Assembly: GCF_000012725.1 (NCBI RefSeq)
Contig: NC_007406.1
Span: forward strand, 2,322,001 to 2,386,000
Direction of reading: 5' to 3'
Origin: Nitrobacter winogradskyi Nb-255
GTDB lineage: Bacteria; Pseudomonadota; Alphaproteobacteria; Rhizobiales; Xanthobacteraceae
Length of the DNA stretch: 64,000 nt
The notes under the pieces are model-generated. The model did not search any database and had not been told where the DNA came from. It saw nothing but the letters and a program-made list of their open reading frames with translations. The position numbers were made by a program, and so were the translations under genes. Below, piece after piece: positions 47,035-55,780 of the stretch; position 1 is the stretch's first letter, and each line of letters opens with the position of its first letter.

Positions 47035-47655
47035 ATGCTCAACAGGGGACAGGGAGTGGGACTGGCGGTCGTTGGCGCCATCCTGTGGGGAATAGCAACA
47101 TCGGCGGGCGCCGCGGGAGCAGAAAAGCTCTATGCAAGTCTCGGCGACACCACACGGGCTCCGATCGGCTGGGTTGAGTTCTGCAACGACTCTCCGAAAG
47201 AGTGCCGCCCCGGCGCGACGCAGCCGCGCGATATCGTCTTAACGCCAGACGCCTGGCGGGATCTTCTGAAGGTCAACCGCTGGGTCAACGAAACCGTCAA
47301 GCCGATGACGGACAAGGATCACTGGGGCGTCGTCGAAAAGTGGTCGCTTCCCACCGACGGTCACGGAGATTGCGAGGACTACGTCCTGTTGAAGCGCAAG
47401 ATGCTGATAGACGCCGGATGGCCACGCGAGGCATTGCTGGTCACGGTCGTCCGCGACAAGCAGGGCGACGGCCATGCCGTCCTGACCGTAAAGACCGACA
47501 AGGGCGAGTTCATCCTCGACAACCAGAATGAGAACGTCATGGCCTGGACGAAGACCGGCTATCGCTTCATGAAAAGACAATCGCAAAGCGATCCCGATAT
47601 CTGGGTCGCACTGGATGACAACCATCCGGCGGTGGCGACGGCCAGTTCCCGATAG
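47035..47655 (+). CDS. Transglutaminase-like cysteine peptidase (BTLCP/LapG-like)
   Basis: A 206-residue secreted protein. The signal peptide ends near residue 27 (ATSAGAAGA). The catalytic Cys is in HGDCEDYVLLKRKML, the His in GDGHAVLTV and the Asp in FILDNQNEN, a Cys-His-Asp triad. Homologues such as LapG cleave adhesins in the periplasm under c-di-GMP control. No LapD or large adhesin is visible here, so the role is open. A G-rich site precedes the ATG at 47035. A strong terminator follows at 47717. Confidence 0.88.
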   Translation: MLNRGQGVGLAVVGAILWGIATSAGAAGAEKLYASLGDTTRAPIGWVEFCNDSPKECRPGATQPRDIVLTPDAWRDLLKVNRWVNETVKPMTDKDHWGVVEKWSLPTDGHGDCEDYVLLKRKMLIDAGWPREALLVTVVRDKQGDGHAVLTVKTDKGEFILDNQNENVMAWTKTGYRFMKRQSQSDPDIWVALDDNHPAVATASSR

Positions 47656-47716
47656 GCGGCCAATACGAGACCCGCGACCCGGTCATACCCCTCCCCGTCC
47701 CCAGACCGGCTCGCGC

Positions 47717-47756
47717 GCGGCCAGCCTTCCCCCAAGAGGCTGGCCGCACCCTTTTT
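47717..47756 (+). terminator. Rho-independent terminator
   Basis: A 10-bp stem GCGGCCAGCC/GGCTGGCCGC with an 11-base loop, then ACC and five T. It lies 61 bp after the transglutaminase-like gene. Confidence 0.8.
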
Positions 47757-47772
47757 GGGAAAGCTGACGAGG

Positions 47773-47940
47773 ACTATAGCGTTTTCGGGCGAAGCATGTC
47801 CTCGGGTTGCCCCGAGAATGGATAGCGGCTCGCGTGAAGAAAACGCGCCAAACAACAATCCAAAGCTTCGCTTCTGATTCAATCAGAAGCGAAATGCTCG
47901 AGATCATGATGGCCCTGGATCGAATCGATCCAGGGTCATG
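47773..47940. repeat. Dispersed palindromic repeat, composite copy
   Basis: CTATAGCGTTTTCGGGCGAA at the left, CTCGCGTGAAGAAAACGCGCC in the middle, then a second palindrome CTTCGCTTCTGATT/AATCAGAAGCGAA and CATGATGGCCCTGGATCG. It looks like two repeat types fused. With the terminator it fills the gap before the FKBP gene; no gene seen. Confidence 0.65.
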
Positions 47941-48062
47941 AACGTATCGCCTTCAGTATTTTTGAGAAGCGGAACGCGGCCGGAAAACCGCGCCGCACCT
48001 TGTCTCTTCCCGCTCTGGAGCCGATCAGCGCGCTACCTATGAAGCAGCCGGCTGCCAGCATC

Positions 48063-48527
48063 TCAACCTTTCAGACCAAGCAACTCGACGTCAAAAATCA
48101 ACGTCGCATTGGGCGGAATGACGCCGCCGGCGCCGCGCGCGCCGTAACCCAGTTCCGGCGGAATGATCAGCGTACGCTTGCCGCCGACCTTCATCGTCGC
48201 GACGCCTTCGTCCCAACCTGCGATCACGCGACGCTTGCCGATCGGAAACTCGAAGGGTTCGTTGCGATCCACCGAACTGTCGAATTTCTTGCCCTTCTGT
48301 CCGTTCTCGTAGAGCCAGCCGGTGTAATGCATGATGCAGATCTGGCCCGGCTGGGGCAACGGACCATCCCCGACCTTGGTGTCCGTGATCTGCAAACCCG
48401 ATGCTGTCGTCATGGTTTTCTCCGCGGTTTGGGCCGCTGCTGTAGCCGAGGCCTCGATCAGAATAACGCCGCCGGACGCAATCGCGAGAACAAACGCCAA
48501 AACGCCCGCATGTCGAAGCATCCGCAT
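48063..48527 (-). CDS. FKBP-type peptidyl-prolyl cis-trans isomerase, periplasmic
   Basis: A 154-residue folding enzyme. Signal peptide about 1-34 with hydrophobic core LAFVLAIASGGVILI. The FKBP domain (about 43-153) has TKVGDGPLPQPGQICIMHYT, KKFDSSVDR, AGWDEGVATMKVGGKRTLII and the final PPNATLIFDVELL. Active-site aromatics are preserved. GGAG lies about 10 bases before the ATG. It assists proline isomerisation in exported proteins. Confidence 0.93.
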   Translation of the reverse strand: MRMLRHAGVLAFVLAIASGGVILIEASATAAAQTAEKTMTTASGLQITDTKVGDGPLPQPGQICIMHYTGWLYENGQKGKKFDSSVDRNEPFEFPIGKRRVIAGWDEGVATMKVGGKRTLIIPPELGYGARGAGGVIPPNATLIFDVELLGLKG

Positions 48528-48626
48528 CGCTACGTTCTCCAGCCTGTTACCGGTGTCCACATCTAACCCAAGAGATACGCCACGACCACGGCTTTTTGCG
48601 ACCCCCAGCGTTGAGGTTCCACCGGG

Positions 48627-49157
48627 TCAGCCTGTTCGCTTCAGGCCTTTTTGGAAACGCTGGCCGTTCGCGGCGTAGGCCTTCGCGCCGCCTCCCGTCG
48701 TCTCGATCTCGGAAGGCTCAAGCGTGCGGATCACGCGCGCCGGCGCGCCGACGATGAGGGAATACTCCGCGAACTGCTTGCCTTCGGTGATGAGCGCGCC
48801 GGCGCCGACGATACAGCCGCGACCAACCCGCGCACCGTTCATCACGATCGAACCCATGCCGATCAGCGCGCCATCCTCGATCGTGCAGCCATGCAGAATA
48901 ACGTTATGGCCAATGGTACAATCGCTGCCGATGGTCAGAGGAAACCCTTCGTCAGTGTGGCAGGTGCAGCCGTCCTGAACGTTGGAACCCGCTCCCACCT
49001 CGATCCACTCATGATCCCCGCGCAGCACCGCGCCGAACCACACGCTCGCATTCTCGCGCAGACGGACCCTGCCAATCACCGCGGCGGTTTCGGCGATGAA
49101 ATAGCGTCCGCTTTCAGGGAGATCCGGCCCCTGCCCATCGAGTTCGTAAGTCGCCAT
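48627..49157 (-). CDS. Gamma-class carbonic anhydrase / hexapeptide protein
   Basis: A 176-residue left-handed beta-helix. Hexapeptide repeats cover about 20-145. Metal ligands: His in DGCTCHTD, then His in TIGHNVILHGC (two), matching the three-His zinc site of gamma carbonic anhydrases. The acidic loop of the classic Cam enzyme is absent, as in the CamH/YrdA group, so activity is not assured. AGGAG lies before the ATG. Confidence 0.88.
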   Translation of the reverse strand: MATYELDGQGPDLPESGRYFIAETAAVIGRVRLRENASVWFGAVLRGDHEWIEVGAGSNVQDGCTCHTDEGFPLTIGSDCTIGHNVILHGCTIEDGALIGMGSIVMNGARVGRGCIVGAGALITEGKQFAEYSLIVGAPARVIRTLEPSEIETTGGGAKAYAANGQRFQKGLKRTG

Positions 49158-49212
49158 GACGGTCTCCTGCTATAGCGAAAACACTCCAGAGGCGACAATG
49201 CCACGGCGTCGC

Positions 49213-49542
49213 TCAGGCGAGCAGTCCGACCGCCTTCAGCGTCAGAACCACGCAGGTGCCGGACATCAGGCTCCAGAACCCCGCGACAACCGTCGCCATC
49301 ATGACGAACTCGAAACGGCGGCGCTCAATGCGTCGTCCGCGAAGTGTATTGCGCATGATGATGAAGGGCGCCGCGAAGACCAGGAACGGCACCGCGGCAA
49401 ACGCCCGGGCGACGACACCCTGCTGCAGCAATCCGAAGCCGGCCGGCCGTTTGACCAACGCCTGATAACCGCTGGCAAGCGCGCCCGCGATGGCGAACCC
49501 GATGCACAGGGAGAAGAAGGAGTTCAACGCATTCGGCGACAT
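49213..49542 (-). CDS. Small membrane protein, conserved hypothetical
   Basis: A 109-residue protein with three hydrophobic helices (about 7-27, 44-63 and 80-105) and a central basic segment RNTLRGRRIERRRFEF. The ATG at 49542 is preferred to a TTG one codon upstream. The pattern is conserved in Bradyrhizobium relatives as I recall it, but the function is unknown. It lies 55 bp downstream of the carbonic anhydrase start on the same strand, so the two are not one operon in the usual order. Confidence 0.65.
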   Translation of the reverse strand: MSPNALNSFFSLCIGFAIAGALASGYQALVKRPAGFGLLQQGVVARAFAAVPFLVFAAPFIIMRNTLRGRRIERRRFEFVMMATVVAGFWSLMSGTCVVLTLKAVGLLA

Positions 49543-49744
49543 CAAAGGGGCATCCGTTCACGACGACGACGCCCCCCCTTCGCAAAATGCCGCCTGACCC
49601 GCCACCTCATCCTTAAGAAAAGGTTAACGCGCCGCACGCCGCGAGTTGCGTGGCAACTGCGAGTGCTTCCGCTCTCTCGCATGAAAACTTCACATTGCGT
49701 GGCATAGTCGCGGGCTGATTCGTCCTCTCGGAAATGTCCATCCC

Positions 49745-50461
49745 ATGGCCTTGCTGCTGTCCGCTCCGCGTCGGTCGCGCGGATCACGTAAATCTCGCGC
49801 CCATCACCTGACCCCGCTTCTCGCCGCCGCCGTGATCGCGATGCCTTCGATCACCGCGGTCGCCTATCTGTTGTGGCCGACCTGGACTCCCAAAGCACCT
49901 GACGACAACAAACGGTTGCCGGTCAGCATTGGGCAAACCGTGTTCAATGTGCCGGAGCGCGCCTTCCGCGTGAAAGTTCAGAGGCATTCCGGACCGCAGG
50001 AGCGGATCGATCTGAGTTTCCTCTATCCTTCGCTCGCCACGCCCGACGCGCCAAGACGTGTCACCGCCGAAAGCGCCGAAGATGAACCGCGGGCGTTGGA
50101 CCGCATCTTCCTGTCGATTGCCGCCCATCACGATTCTCTGGCGCCGGACACCCTCGTGCGGACAATCTACCCGCGCTATCTGGATGCGGCCCGCGCGCAG
50201 GCCGAGGACGGATTATCGATGCACGCATTCCGCGACGGAACGCCATATGCCGGCGAGGACCTGTTTATCGCGCAGTCACCCGCGCTGGTGACGCGATGCA
50301 CGCGCGAGGCCATGACGCCCGGCATGTGCCTGAGCGAACGCCGGATCGGCGATGCCGACCTGACGTTCCGTTTTCCGAGACAATGGCTGACCAGGTGGCG
50401 CGACGTTGCCGGCGCGATGGAACGGCTCGCGCAGCAAGTGCGCCCGGGGCAAGATCGTTAA
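49745..50461 (+). CDS. Membrane-anchored hypothetical protein
   Basis: A 238-residue protein with a basic N-terminus, one transmembrane helix (about 24-46: LLAAAVIAMPSITAVAYLLW) and a periplasmic part of about 190 residues. Features include YPSLATPDAPRRV, an Asp-rich middle and RFPRQWLTRWRDVAGAMERL near the C-terminus. Two Cys residues lie about 15 residues apart near the end. No known domain is seen; the orientation is inferred from positive charges before the helix. Confidence 0.65.
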   Translation: MALLLSAPRRSRGSRKSRAHHLTPLLAAAVIAMPSITAVAYLLWPTWTPKAPDDNKRLPVSIGQTVFNVPERAFRVKVQRHSGPQERIDLSFLYPSLATPDAPRRVTAESAEDEPRALDRIFLSIAAHHDSLAPDTLVRTIYPRYLDAARAQAEDGLSMHAFRDGTPYAGEDLFIAQSPALVTRCTREAMTPGMCLSERRIGDADLTFRFPRQWLTRWRDVAGAMERLAQQVRPGQDR

Positions 50462-50471
50462 CCCAAGATCG

Positions 50472-50690
50472 TTAACCAACGTCGGCCAGATCTTCCTCGA
50501 GGATGGCCATCTGAAACTGAAACGAGCGGTCGTCATCCTCGTCATCGACGAACAGCACGCCAATGAACTCCTCGCCGATATAGACCTCGGCCGAGTCGTC
50601 CTTCTTCGGACGCGGCACCACCCGAATCTTGGCGTTGCCGAACACGCGCTTGAGGTAGGCGTCGAGTTTCCTGACTTCCTGAACGTTCAC
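50472..50690 (-). CDS. DUF3126 family protein
   Basis: A 72-residue protein covering the DUF3126 pattern: VQEVRKLDAYLKRVFGNAKI, RVVPRPKKDDSAEVYIGEEF and DRSFQFQMAILEEDL. Acidic and compact, found in many alphaproteobacteria, function unknown. Starts with GTG preceded by GGAG. It converges on the anchored protein gene, only 10 bp between the stops. Confidence 0.9.
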   Translation of the reverse strand: MNVQEVRKLDAYLKRVFGNAKIRVVPRPKKDDSAEVYIGEEFIGVLFVDDEDDDRSFQFQMAILEEDLADVG

Positions 50691-50724
50691 GACAATCTCC
50701 AGATGTAAGGGTTCGCAGAGCTTC

Positions 50725-50773
50725 TAGAGCATGATCCCGAAAAGTGGAAACCACTTTTCGGGTTCATGCTCCG
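50725..50773. repeat. Dispersed palindromic repeat, hairpin form
   Basis: TAGAGCATGATCCCGAAAAG and its inverse TTCGGGTTCATGCTC around GTGGAAACCAC. A typical Bradyrhizobiaceae hairpin between the DUF3126 gene and cysE; it may act as a terminator for cysE. Confidence 0.8.
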
Positions 50774-50789
50774 GAGAACCTCGGCAAGC

Positions 50790-51620
50790 TCATGTTTCGA
50801 GTGTCGCGTTCAGCATCTGATTCATCGTGCGCGAGGGCTCCGAGCAGCCGGCCGGACCGATCGTCCTGGCTGGAACGCCGGCGACGGTGACATTGTGCGG
50901 CACGGGTTTCACGACGACCGATCCGGCCGCGATGCGCGCGCAATGTCCGACCTCGATATTGCCCAGGATTTTCGCGCCCGCGCCGATCATGACGCCGTGA
51001 CGGATCTTCGGATGGCGGTCCTCGTTCTCCTTGCCGGTGCCGCCGAGCGTCACGCCATGCAGGATCGACACGTCATCTTCAATAACGGCGGTTTCGCCAA
51101 CCACAAACCCGGTGGCATGATCGAGAAAAATGCCGCGGCCGATCCTGGCTGCCGGATTGATGTCCACCTGAAACACCGACGAGGAACGGCTTTGCAGGTA
51201 ATAGGCAAAATCCTTGCGGCCTTTCTGGAAGAGCCAGTACGCAAGGCGGTGGGTCTGAATGGCCTGGAACCCCTTGAAATAGAGCAGCGGATCGATGAAC
51301 CGCGCCGTTGCCGGGTCCCGGTCATACACCGCCACCAGGTCGGCGCGAAACGCGTTGCCGATGTCGGGATCGTCGCGAAGCGCCTCATCGAAGGTCTGGC
51401 GGATCAGGTCGCCTGACAGGGCCGAATGGTCGAGCCGCTCCGCGACCCGATGCACCACCGCAGCCTCGAGCCGATCATGGTGAAGAACGGCCGAATAGAT
51501 GAAGGCCGCCAGCTCAGGCTCGCGGCGAACGATGTCTTCGGCCTCGCTGCGGACGCGATCCCAGATCGGATCGAGCGCAGCGAATTTGGGGTTCTGCGGA
51601 TTGACGTGCTGGATCGCCAT
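50790..51620 (-). CDS. cysE: Serine O-acetyltransferase
   Basis: A 276-residue enzyme making O-acetylserine, the first committed step of cysteine synthesis. The N-terminal helical domain spans about 1-150. The left-handed beta-helix includes RIGRGIFLDHATGFVVGETA (His near 165), VSILHGVTLGGTGKENEDRH and HPKIRHGVMIGAGAKILGNI. The C-terminal tail is short and ends NATLET rather than the terminal Ile that binds cysteine synthase in enterics, so complex formation is uncertain. Confidence 0.95.
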   Translation of the reverse strand: MAIQHVNPQNPKFAALDPIWDRVRSEAEDIVRREPELAAFIYSAVLHHDRLEAAVVHRVAERLDHSALSGDLIRQTFDEALRDDPDIGNAFRADLVAVYDRDPATARFIDPLLYFKGFQAIQTHRLAYWLFQKGRKDFAYYLQSRSSSVFQVDINPAARIGRGIFLDHATGFVVGETAVIEDDVSILHGVTLGGTGKENEDRHPKIRHGVMIGAGAKILGNIEVGHCARIAAGSVVVKPVPHNVTVAGVPARTIGPAGCSEPSRTMNQMLNATLET

Positions 51621-51793
51621 GGTCGTCTCGAAACCTTGAATTCTGCCTCGCAGTTTAACATGGCGCGAGGTGGTTGTCCTTGCCGTTCAGCGAATATTCA
51701 TTCGGCCTGCTTAAGATCCGGACCCTTGATCAGGGGATCTCCCGAGCGGATCGATTTACCTCAAGCAAATTATGCATTTACGCCGGACACTCA

Positions 51794-51827
51794 ATAGGCG
51801 TAACGGCGGGATAGGCGTAACGGCGGG
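51794..51827. repeat. Tandem 17-bp direct repeat
   Basis: ATAGGCGTAACGGCGGG occurs twice back to back (51794-51810 and 51811-51827), upstream of the membrane protein gene at 51880. Probably replication slippage. Confidence 0.8.
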
Positions 51828-51879
51828 CCGCGCAACCGGAGGAACACGCATTTCCACCCGAGTCCTATACAGGCGCTCC

Positions 51880-53244
51880 ATGGAAGCACCTTGGGCCTGG
51901 ATCGCGGCTGTCATCATTCCCATTCTTCTGCTCGCCCCCGCGATCTGGAACGGCTATCCGCTGCTTCAACATGATACCGGCGGCTATCTGGCGCGATGGT
52001 ACGAGAGCCATCTCGAGATCAGCCGCTCGAACGCGTATGGCATCTATCTTCATTTGGGCCAGGGCTCCTACTTCTGGATCAACCTGGCATGCCAGGCGCT
52101 GCTGACGCTGTGGATCCTGCATTTGACGCTGCGCGTGCTCAACATGGCGCAGCCATTGCGGCTTCTCACGATCGCCCTGATCCTGATCGCCGCCACGGCG
52201 CTACCCTGGCTCGCCAGCATGCTGCTGACCGACATTTTCGCGGGGCTGGCGGTGCTCACGCTCTATATCCTCGTTGCGCATAACGGCAAGCTCTCGATCG
52301 CCGAGAGGATCTCGCTGTTTCTGTTTACGTCCTTCGCAGCGGCCAGCCACACGGCGACGTTCGGTGTTCTGTTGGGCCTGTGCTGCGCGGGATGGATCGT
52401 CAAGCCGTTGCTCGGCCCCAGGCTTCAGACCGGAGGCCTGATCCAGGGTTCCCTCACCATCGTGACCGGCGCGGCCATGCTGCTGGCCGCCAACTTCACG
52501 TTGACGGGTCAGCTTACCTGGACGCCCGGCGGCGCGGCCGTATCGTTCGGGCGGATGATGCAGGACGGTATCGTGGCGCGCTATCTCAACGACCACTGCG
52601 ACAAAATCAAGCTGAAGCTGTGCCCCTATCGCGATCAACTGCCGGCAACGGCGGATGACTTCCTTTGGGGTAACGACAGCATATTCGACAAGCTCGGCCG
52701 CTTCGAGGGCATGAACGGGGAGATGGAGTTCATCGCCACGCACGCGCTGGTGGCCTACCCGCTCTGGCAGGCCGAAGCCGCGGTCGAAGCAACGGCAGAG
52801 CAACTGGTGAGCGTCGACACCGGCGAAGGCAACACCGGATGGATACCGCACACCTACGGCATCATCGAGCGCTATCTGCCGGAACAAGTGAAGACCATGC
52901 GCGACGCGCGGCAGCAGCACTGGAATATGAAATTCACGGCCATCAACTGGATCCACGTCCCGGTCGCACTCGCCTCGATGCTGTTGCTTGCCGCGATCGC
53001 CCTCGCCGCGCTGTGGCGCCGGCGGCTTGACGACGTCGATCTTCTAGCCGTCACGGTCACCGTCGCGCTGCTCGGCAATGCCTTCATCTGCGGCGTTTTA
53101 TCAGGCCCCCACGACCGCTACGGCGCGCGAATGGTCTGGGTCGCGACCTTCGTCGTGCTGATCGCCGCGGCGCGATTTCTCGCCCACCGCCATGATCCGC
53201 CTTACGGCCGGCGTGACAAAAACTTCAGCACGCCGTCCTTATAG
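51880..53244 (+). CDS. Multi-pass integral membrane protein
   Basis: A 454-residue protein with about nine or ten hydrophobic helices (first at about 5-22: WIAAVIIPILLLAPAIW) and a long polar loop about 220-355 containing DHCDKIKLKLCPYRDQLP and HTYGIIERYLPEQVK. The early motif QHDTGGYLARWYE resembles the first loop of GT-C-type glycosyltransferases; this is only suggestive. The start at MEAPWAWI is plausible but has no clear ribosome site. Overlaps the convergent hydrolase gene by 43 bp. Confidence 0.75.
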   Translation: MEAPWAWIAAVIIPILLLAPAIWNGYPLLQHDTGGYLARWYESHLEISRSNAYGIYLHLGQGSYFWINLACQALLTLWILHLTLRVLNMAQPLRLLTIALILIAATALPWLASMLLTDIFAGLAVLTLYILVAHNGKLSIAERISLFLFTSFAAASHTATFGVLLGLCCAGWIVKPLLGPRLQTGGLIQGSLTIVTGAAMLLAANFTLTGQLTWTPGGAAVSFGRMMQDGIVARYLNDHCDKIKLKLCPYRDQLPATADDFLWGNDSIFDKLGRFEGMNGEMEFIATHALVAYPLWQAEAAVEATAEQLVSVDTGEGNTGWIPHTYGIIERYLPEQVKTMRDARQQHWNMKFTAINWIHVPVALASMLLLAAIALAALWRRRLDDVDLLAVTVTVALLGNAFICGVLSGPHDRYGARMVWVATFVVLIAAARFLAHRHDPPYGRRDKNFSTPSL

Positions 53245-53954
53245 ACCTTGTCGCCCACCGCCCGCATGTGGTCGCGGTTCGGAATATCCAGCACTTCCGC
53301 GCCGGGAATGATCTTCGCCAACGCCTGCGCGGAGCCTGCGATTTCGTCTTTGCTGCCGACCGCGATCAGCGTCGGCACGCTGATGCTCGCGGCTTCCGCT
53401 TCCGTCATCAGCCGCCGTGATCCGCGCAGGCAGGCCGCCAGCGCACGACGGTCTGAACGGGTTTGATCGGCGAATGCGCGGAACGTGCGGCCGAAGGGAT
53501 CGGCAACGTCGTCGAGCGAGGCTGCCTCCAGCGCCCTCGCCACGCTTTCGCCGGGACCGCCGCCCTCGATCAGGCCGACGCCAAGCCCGCCGAAGATTCC
53601 GGAGCGTACCCGCTCGGGCCTTGTATGGGCCAGGATTCCCATGATCCTGGCCCCAAGCGAATACCCCATGACATCGGCGCGCGCGACGCCAAGATGATCC
53701 ATCAGCGCTGTGACGTCGCTCGCCATCGTGCCGATGTGATAGTCTTCCGGATCGTAGAGCTTGGTGGAATCGCCATGGCCGCGATTGTCGAGAGCGATGA
53801 CCCGGAATCCGTTCTTGCGCAATTCCGACACCCAGGTCGGATACACCCAGTTCACATTCTTGCTCGACGCAAAGCCGTGCACGAGAACGACGGGATCGCC
53901 CTCGCCCTCGTCGAGGTAGGAGACTTCAACTTCGCCGTGATGAAAGCTCGGCAT
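53202..53954 (-). CDS. Alpha/beta hydrolase
   Basis: A 250-residue alpha/beta hydrolase. Oxyanion segment PVVLVHGFASSKNVNW near 22, VIALDNRGHGDSTKLYDPED near 53, nucleophile Ser in VMGYSLGARIMGILA near 95, and His near the end in NRDHMRAVG. The Asp is probably in AVGSKDEIAGS. Substrate unknown. The 3' end overlaps the membrane protein gene on the other strand. Confidence 0.9.
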   Translation of the reverse strand: MPSFHHGEVEVSYLDEGEGDPVVLVHGFASSKNVNWVYPTWVSELRKNGFRVIALDNRGHGDSTKLYDPEDYHIGTMASDVTALMDHLGVARADVMGYSLGARIMGILAHTRPERVRSGIFGGLGVGLIEGGGPGESVARALEAASLDDVADPFGRTFRAFADQTRSDRRALAACLRGSRRLMTEAEAASISVPTLIAVGSKDEIAGSAQALAKIIPGAEVLDIPNRDHMRAVGDKVYKDGVLKFLSRRP

Positions 53955-54009
53955 CAGCGCTTCCGTGATTGGGTGGAGACGGGATGGCCAGCAACGATCG
54001 GTTGGACGA

Positions 54010-55121
54010 TTACGCCGGCGACGACACCGCGGAAAGTCGGCGCTGACGCCTGGCCCTTGAACGTTGCAGCGATGAGAGCGTCAGGCGCTCGGTCGCGGCC
54101 CTGATCGATGACAGGAAACCGAACAGCGCCAGCGCGGCGCTGAACACCCACATCGTAAGATTGAATGCACCGGCGGTGAGCAGCAGCGCCCCTCGTCCCA
54201 GGATCTTGATGATCGCGCGGGTCTGTCCGCCTTTGGCTTTTGCAAGGCGGGCGGCGCGCGCCACATCTTTCGGCCCCTGAGCGATCCGCAGAACGTCGAA
54301 CGCACCGCGCGTCCCAGTCTTCTCGCTGATGCGGCCGACATCCTTGGCGAGCCGCACCAGTCCGCCGGCTTTCTCTGCGCGAACCGCGGCCTTGATGGCG
54401 ACCGCCGTCCGCGCGGTTGCGCCAGCGACCCCGCCGCAAAGGCCTTTTGCAGTTGCCGCATATCCACCATCTCGCGCGCCGAACGACCTGCCCACCGGCT
54501 CAGGCCCTCACCGAGCCGCCCGGCCTTGCGGGCATCCTTGACCAGGGTAAGCCCGACCCGGGCCGGCGCCGCGCTGCCAACGGTCGCGAAGGTGGCGCCG
54601 GTCACGGCGACGCCCGCGACAGCAAGCCCCAGCAACAGCCGATCGGTATCCTCGCCCTTCGCCAGATGGCTTCCCTCCCGCACGATGTCCCGGACATCAC
54701 CGAATACGCAAAGATCGCCGGCGAGCGTGCCCGAAAGACTGGCTCCATCGACGGCATTGCCCGTGACCAGCCCGGAAAAGAATCTCTTTGCGACGCCCTT
54801 GGTGGAATTCTCTTCCTCGGCGGCCTCGGTGACGCGTTGAGTCAAATCGCCGGGGATCGATATCCCCCTGGCTTCCGCAAGATCGACGAAACTACCCGCA
54901 AGGTCCGGATCCTGCGACGCCAGCGCCGCCTCGATGTTGCGCCCGATCAGCGCAGGATCGTTTCGAAGAACGGATTCAAGCTGAAGATCTGCGAGCCGGA
55001 CGGGGTCATCCTGGGCAACCAGAACGGCTCCGGCATCCGTGGCGCGTGGCGCCAGCACGGCGAACGCCGCCGCGCAGATTGCCGCCGCCGTCATCGCGCT
55101 GCCCGTTCGCCGCTCGCTCAT
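54010..55121 (-). pseudogene. Membrane protein gene broken by a frameshift
   Basis: Reading from MSERRTG (55121), a signal sequence and a helical domain (LQLESVLRNDPALIGRNIEA, DLAEARGISIPGDLTQRVTE) run to KAFAAGSLAQPRG. After about 54410 this frame becomes a Cys/Arg/Pro-rich shadow, while a second frame gives plausible protein: AVAIKAAVRAEKAGGLVRLA, RGAFDVLRIAQGPKDVARAA and a hydrophobic GALLLTAGAFNLTMWVFSAA. A net -1 shift (one missing base) in the GC-rich CGCGCGGACGGCGG region joins them. It may be a real mutation or a sequencing error. Function unknown. Confidence 0.7.
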
Positions 55122-55261
55122 TGAAAATCCCGATCGCGGCGCGCCTTCGTTGCACGCCCAAGGTGGTATGCCGTTTTTCAAGCACAGCTTGTCCCACCAA
55201 AAAAGGGGTTCCCTTGAACGAAAGGATTGTGTCGAACTGCATGGCTAACGAAACGGCAGAT

Positions 55262-55440
55262 TTTCTAGGTGAACGAGAAACCGGTTCGCGAAAAGCCCGG
55301 TGAAAACAATAATCTAGAACTTCGCTTCCGAGTCAGTCAGGAAAATTGCTCTGGCTTTTTGATCTGACGCGTTTTCTTTACCCGAACCCGACCATGCTCG
55401 GGTCAAGCCCGAGGATACGCTTCACTTGAAAACGCTATAG
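55262..55440. repeat. Dispersed palindromic repeat, composite copy
   Basis: Contains AGAAACCGGTTCGCGAAAAG, AACTTCGCTTCCGAGTCAG, GACGCGTTTTCTTTACCCGA and a terminal GCTTCACTTGAAAACGCTAT. It occupies most of the 405-bp gap before the zinc-finger gene; no gene is seen in that gap. Confidence 0.7.
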
Positions 55441-55526
55441 GAATTCGAAGCGCCGACAAGTATGGTACCGCGCGATGTCGTCGTCATCGGTGTATCGATG
55501 TCTGGCGACGACCTGAGGTTGAAAGC

Positions 55527-55772
55527 ATGTCCGATCACGTTGTTCCCCACTTCCATAACGATTCCGGCGTCGCCGTCATTGAAATCGGCTCGCGGGAGTT
55601 CATGTGTGTCGGAGCCAATCCTCCGTTCGATCATCCGCACGTCTTTCTCGATCTCGGCGACGACGGCGAAATCATCTGCCCCTACTGCTCGACGCTGTAT
55701 CGTTTCGCGGCCGACCTAGGTCCCGGACAGTCCCGTCCTCCCGGATGCGTGGTGAGGGACAAGGCCGCCTGA
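55527..55772 (+). CDS. zf-CHCC zinc-finger protein (NDUFS6-like)
   Basis: An 81-residue protein with the zf-CHCC pattern: FMCVGANPPFDHPHVFL gives the first Cys and His, and IICPYCSTLYRF the last two Cys. Homologues accompany respiratory complex I (NDUFS6) in alphaproteobacteria. No nuo genes are nearby. It ends 8 bp before the FAD monooxygenase start, so the two are probably cotranscribed. Confidence 0.9.
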   Translation: MSDHVVPHFHNDSGVAVIEIGSREFMCVGANPPFDHPHVFLDLGDDGEIICPYCSTLYRFAADLGPGQSRPPGCVVRDKAA

Positions 55773-55780
55773 TCCACCCT

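Noticed and set aside
48000..48566. Plus-strand frame across the FKBP gene
   Set aside because: Antisense shadow; the minus strand has a signal peptide and a full FKBP domain.
55604..55780. N-terminal extension of the FAD monooxygenase
   Set aside because: It overlaps the zinc-finger gene and is Arg/Ser-rich; the FAD loop begins normally after the GTG at 55781.
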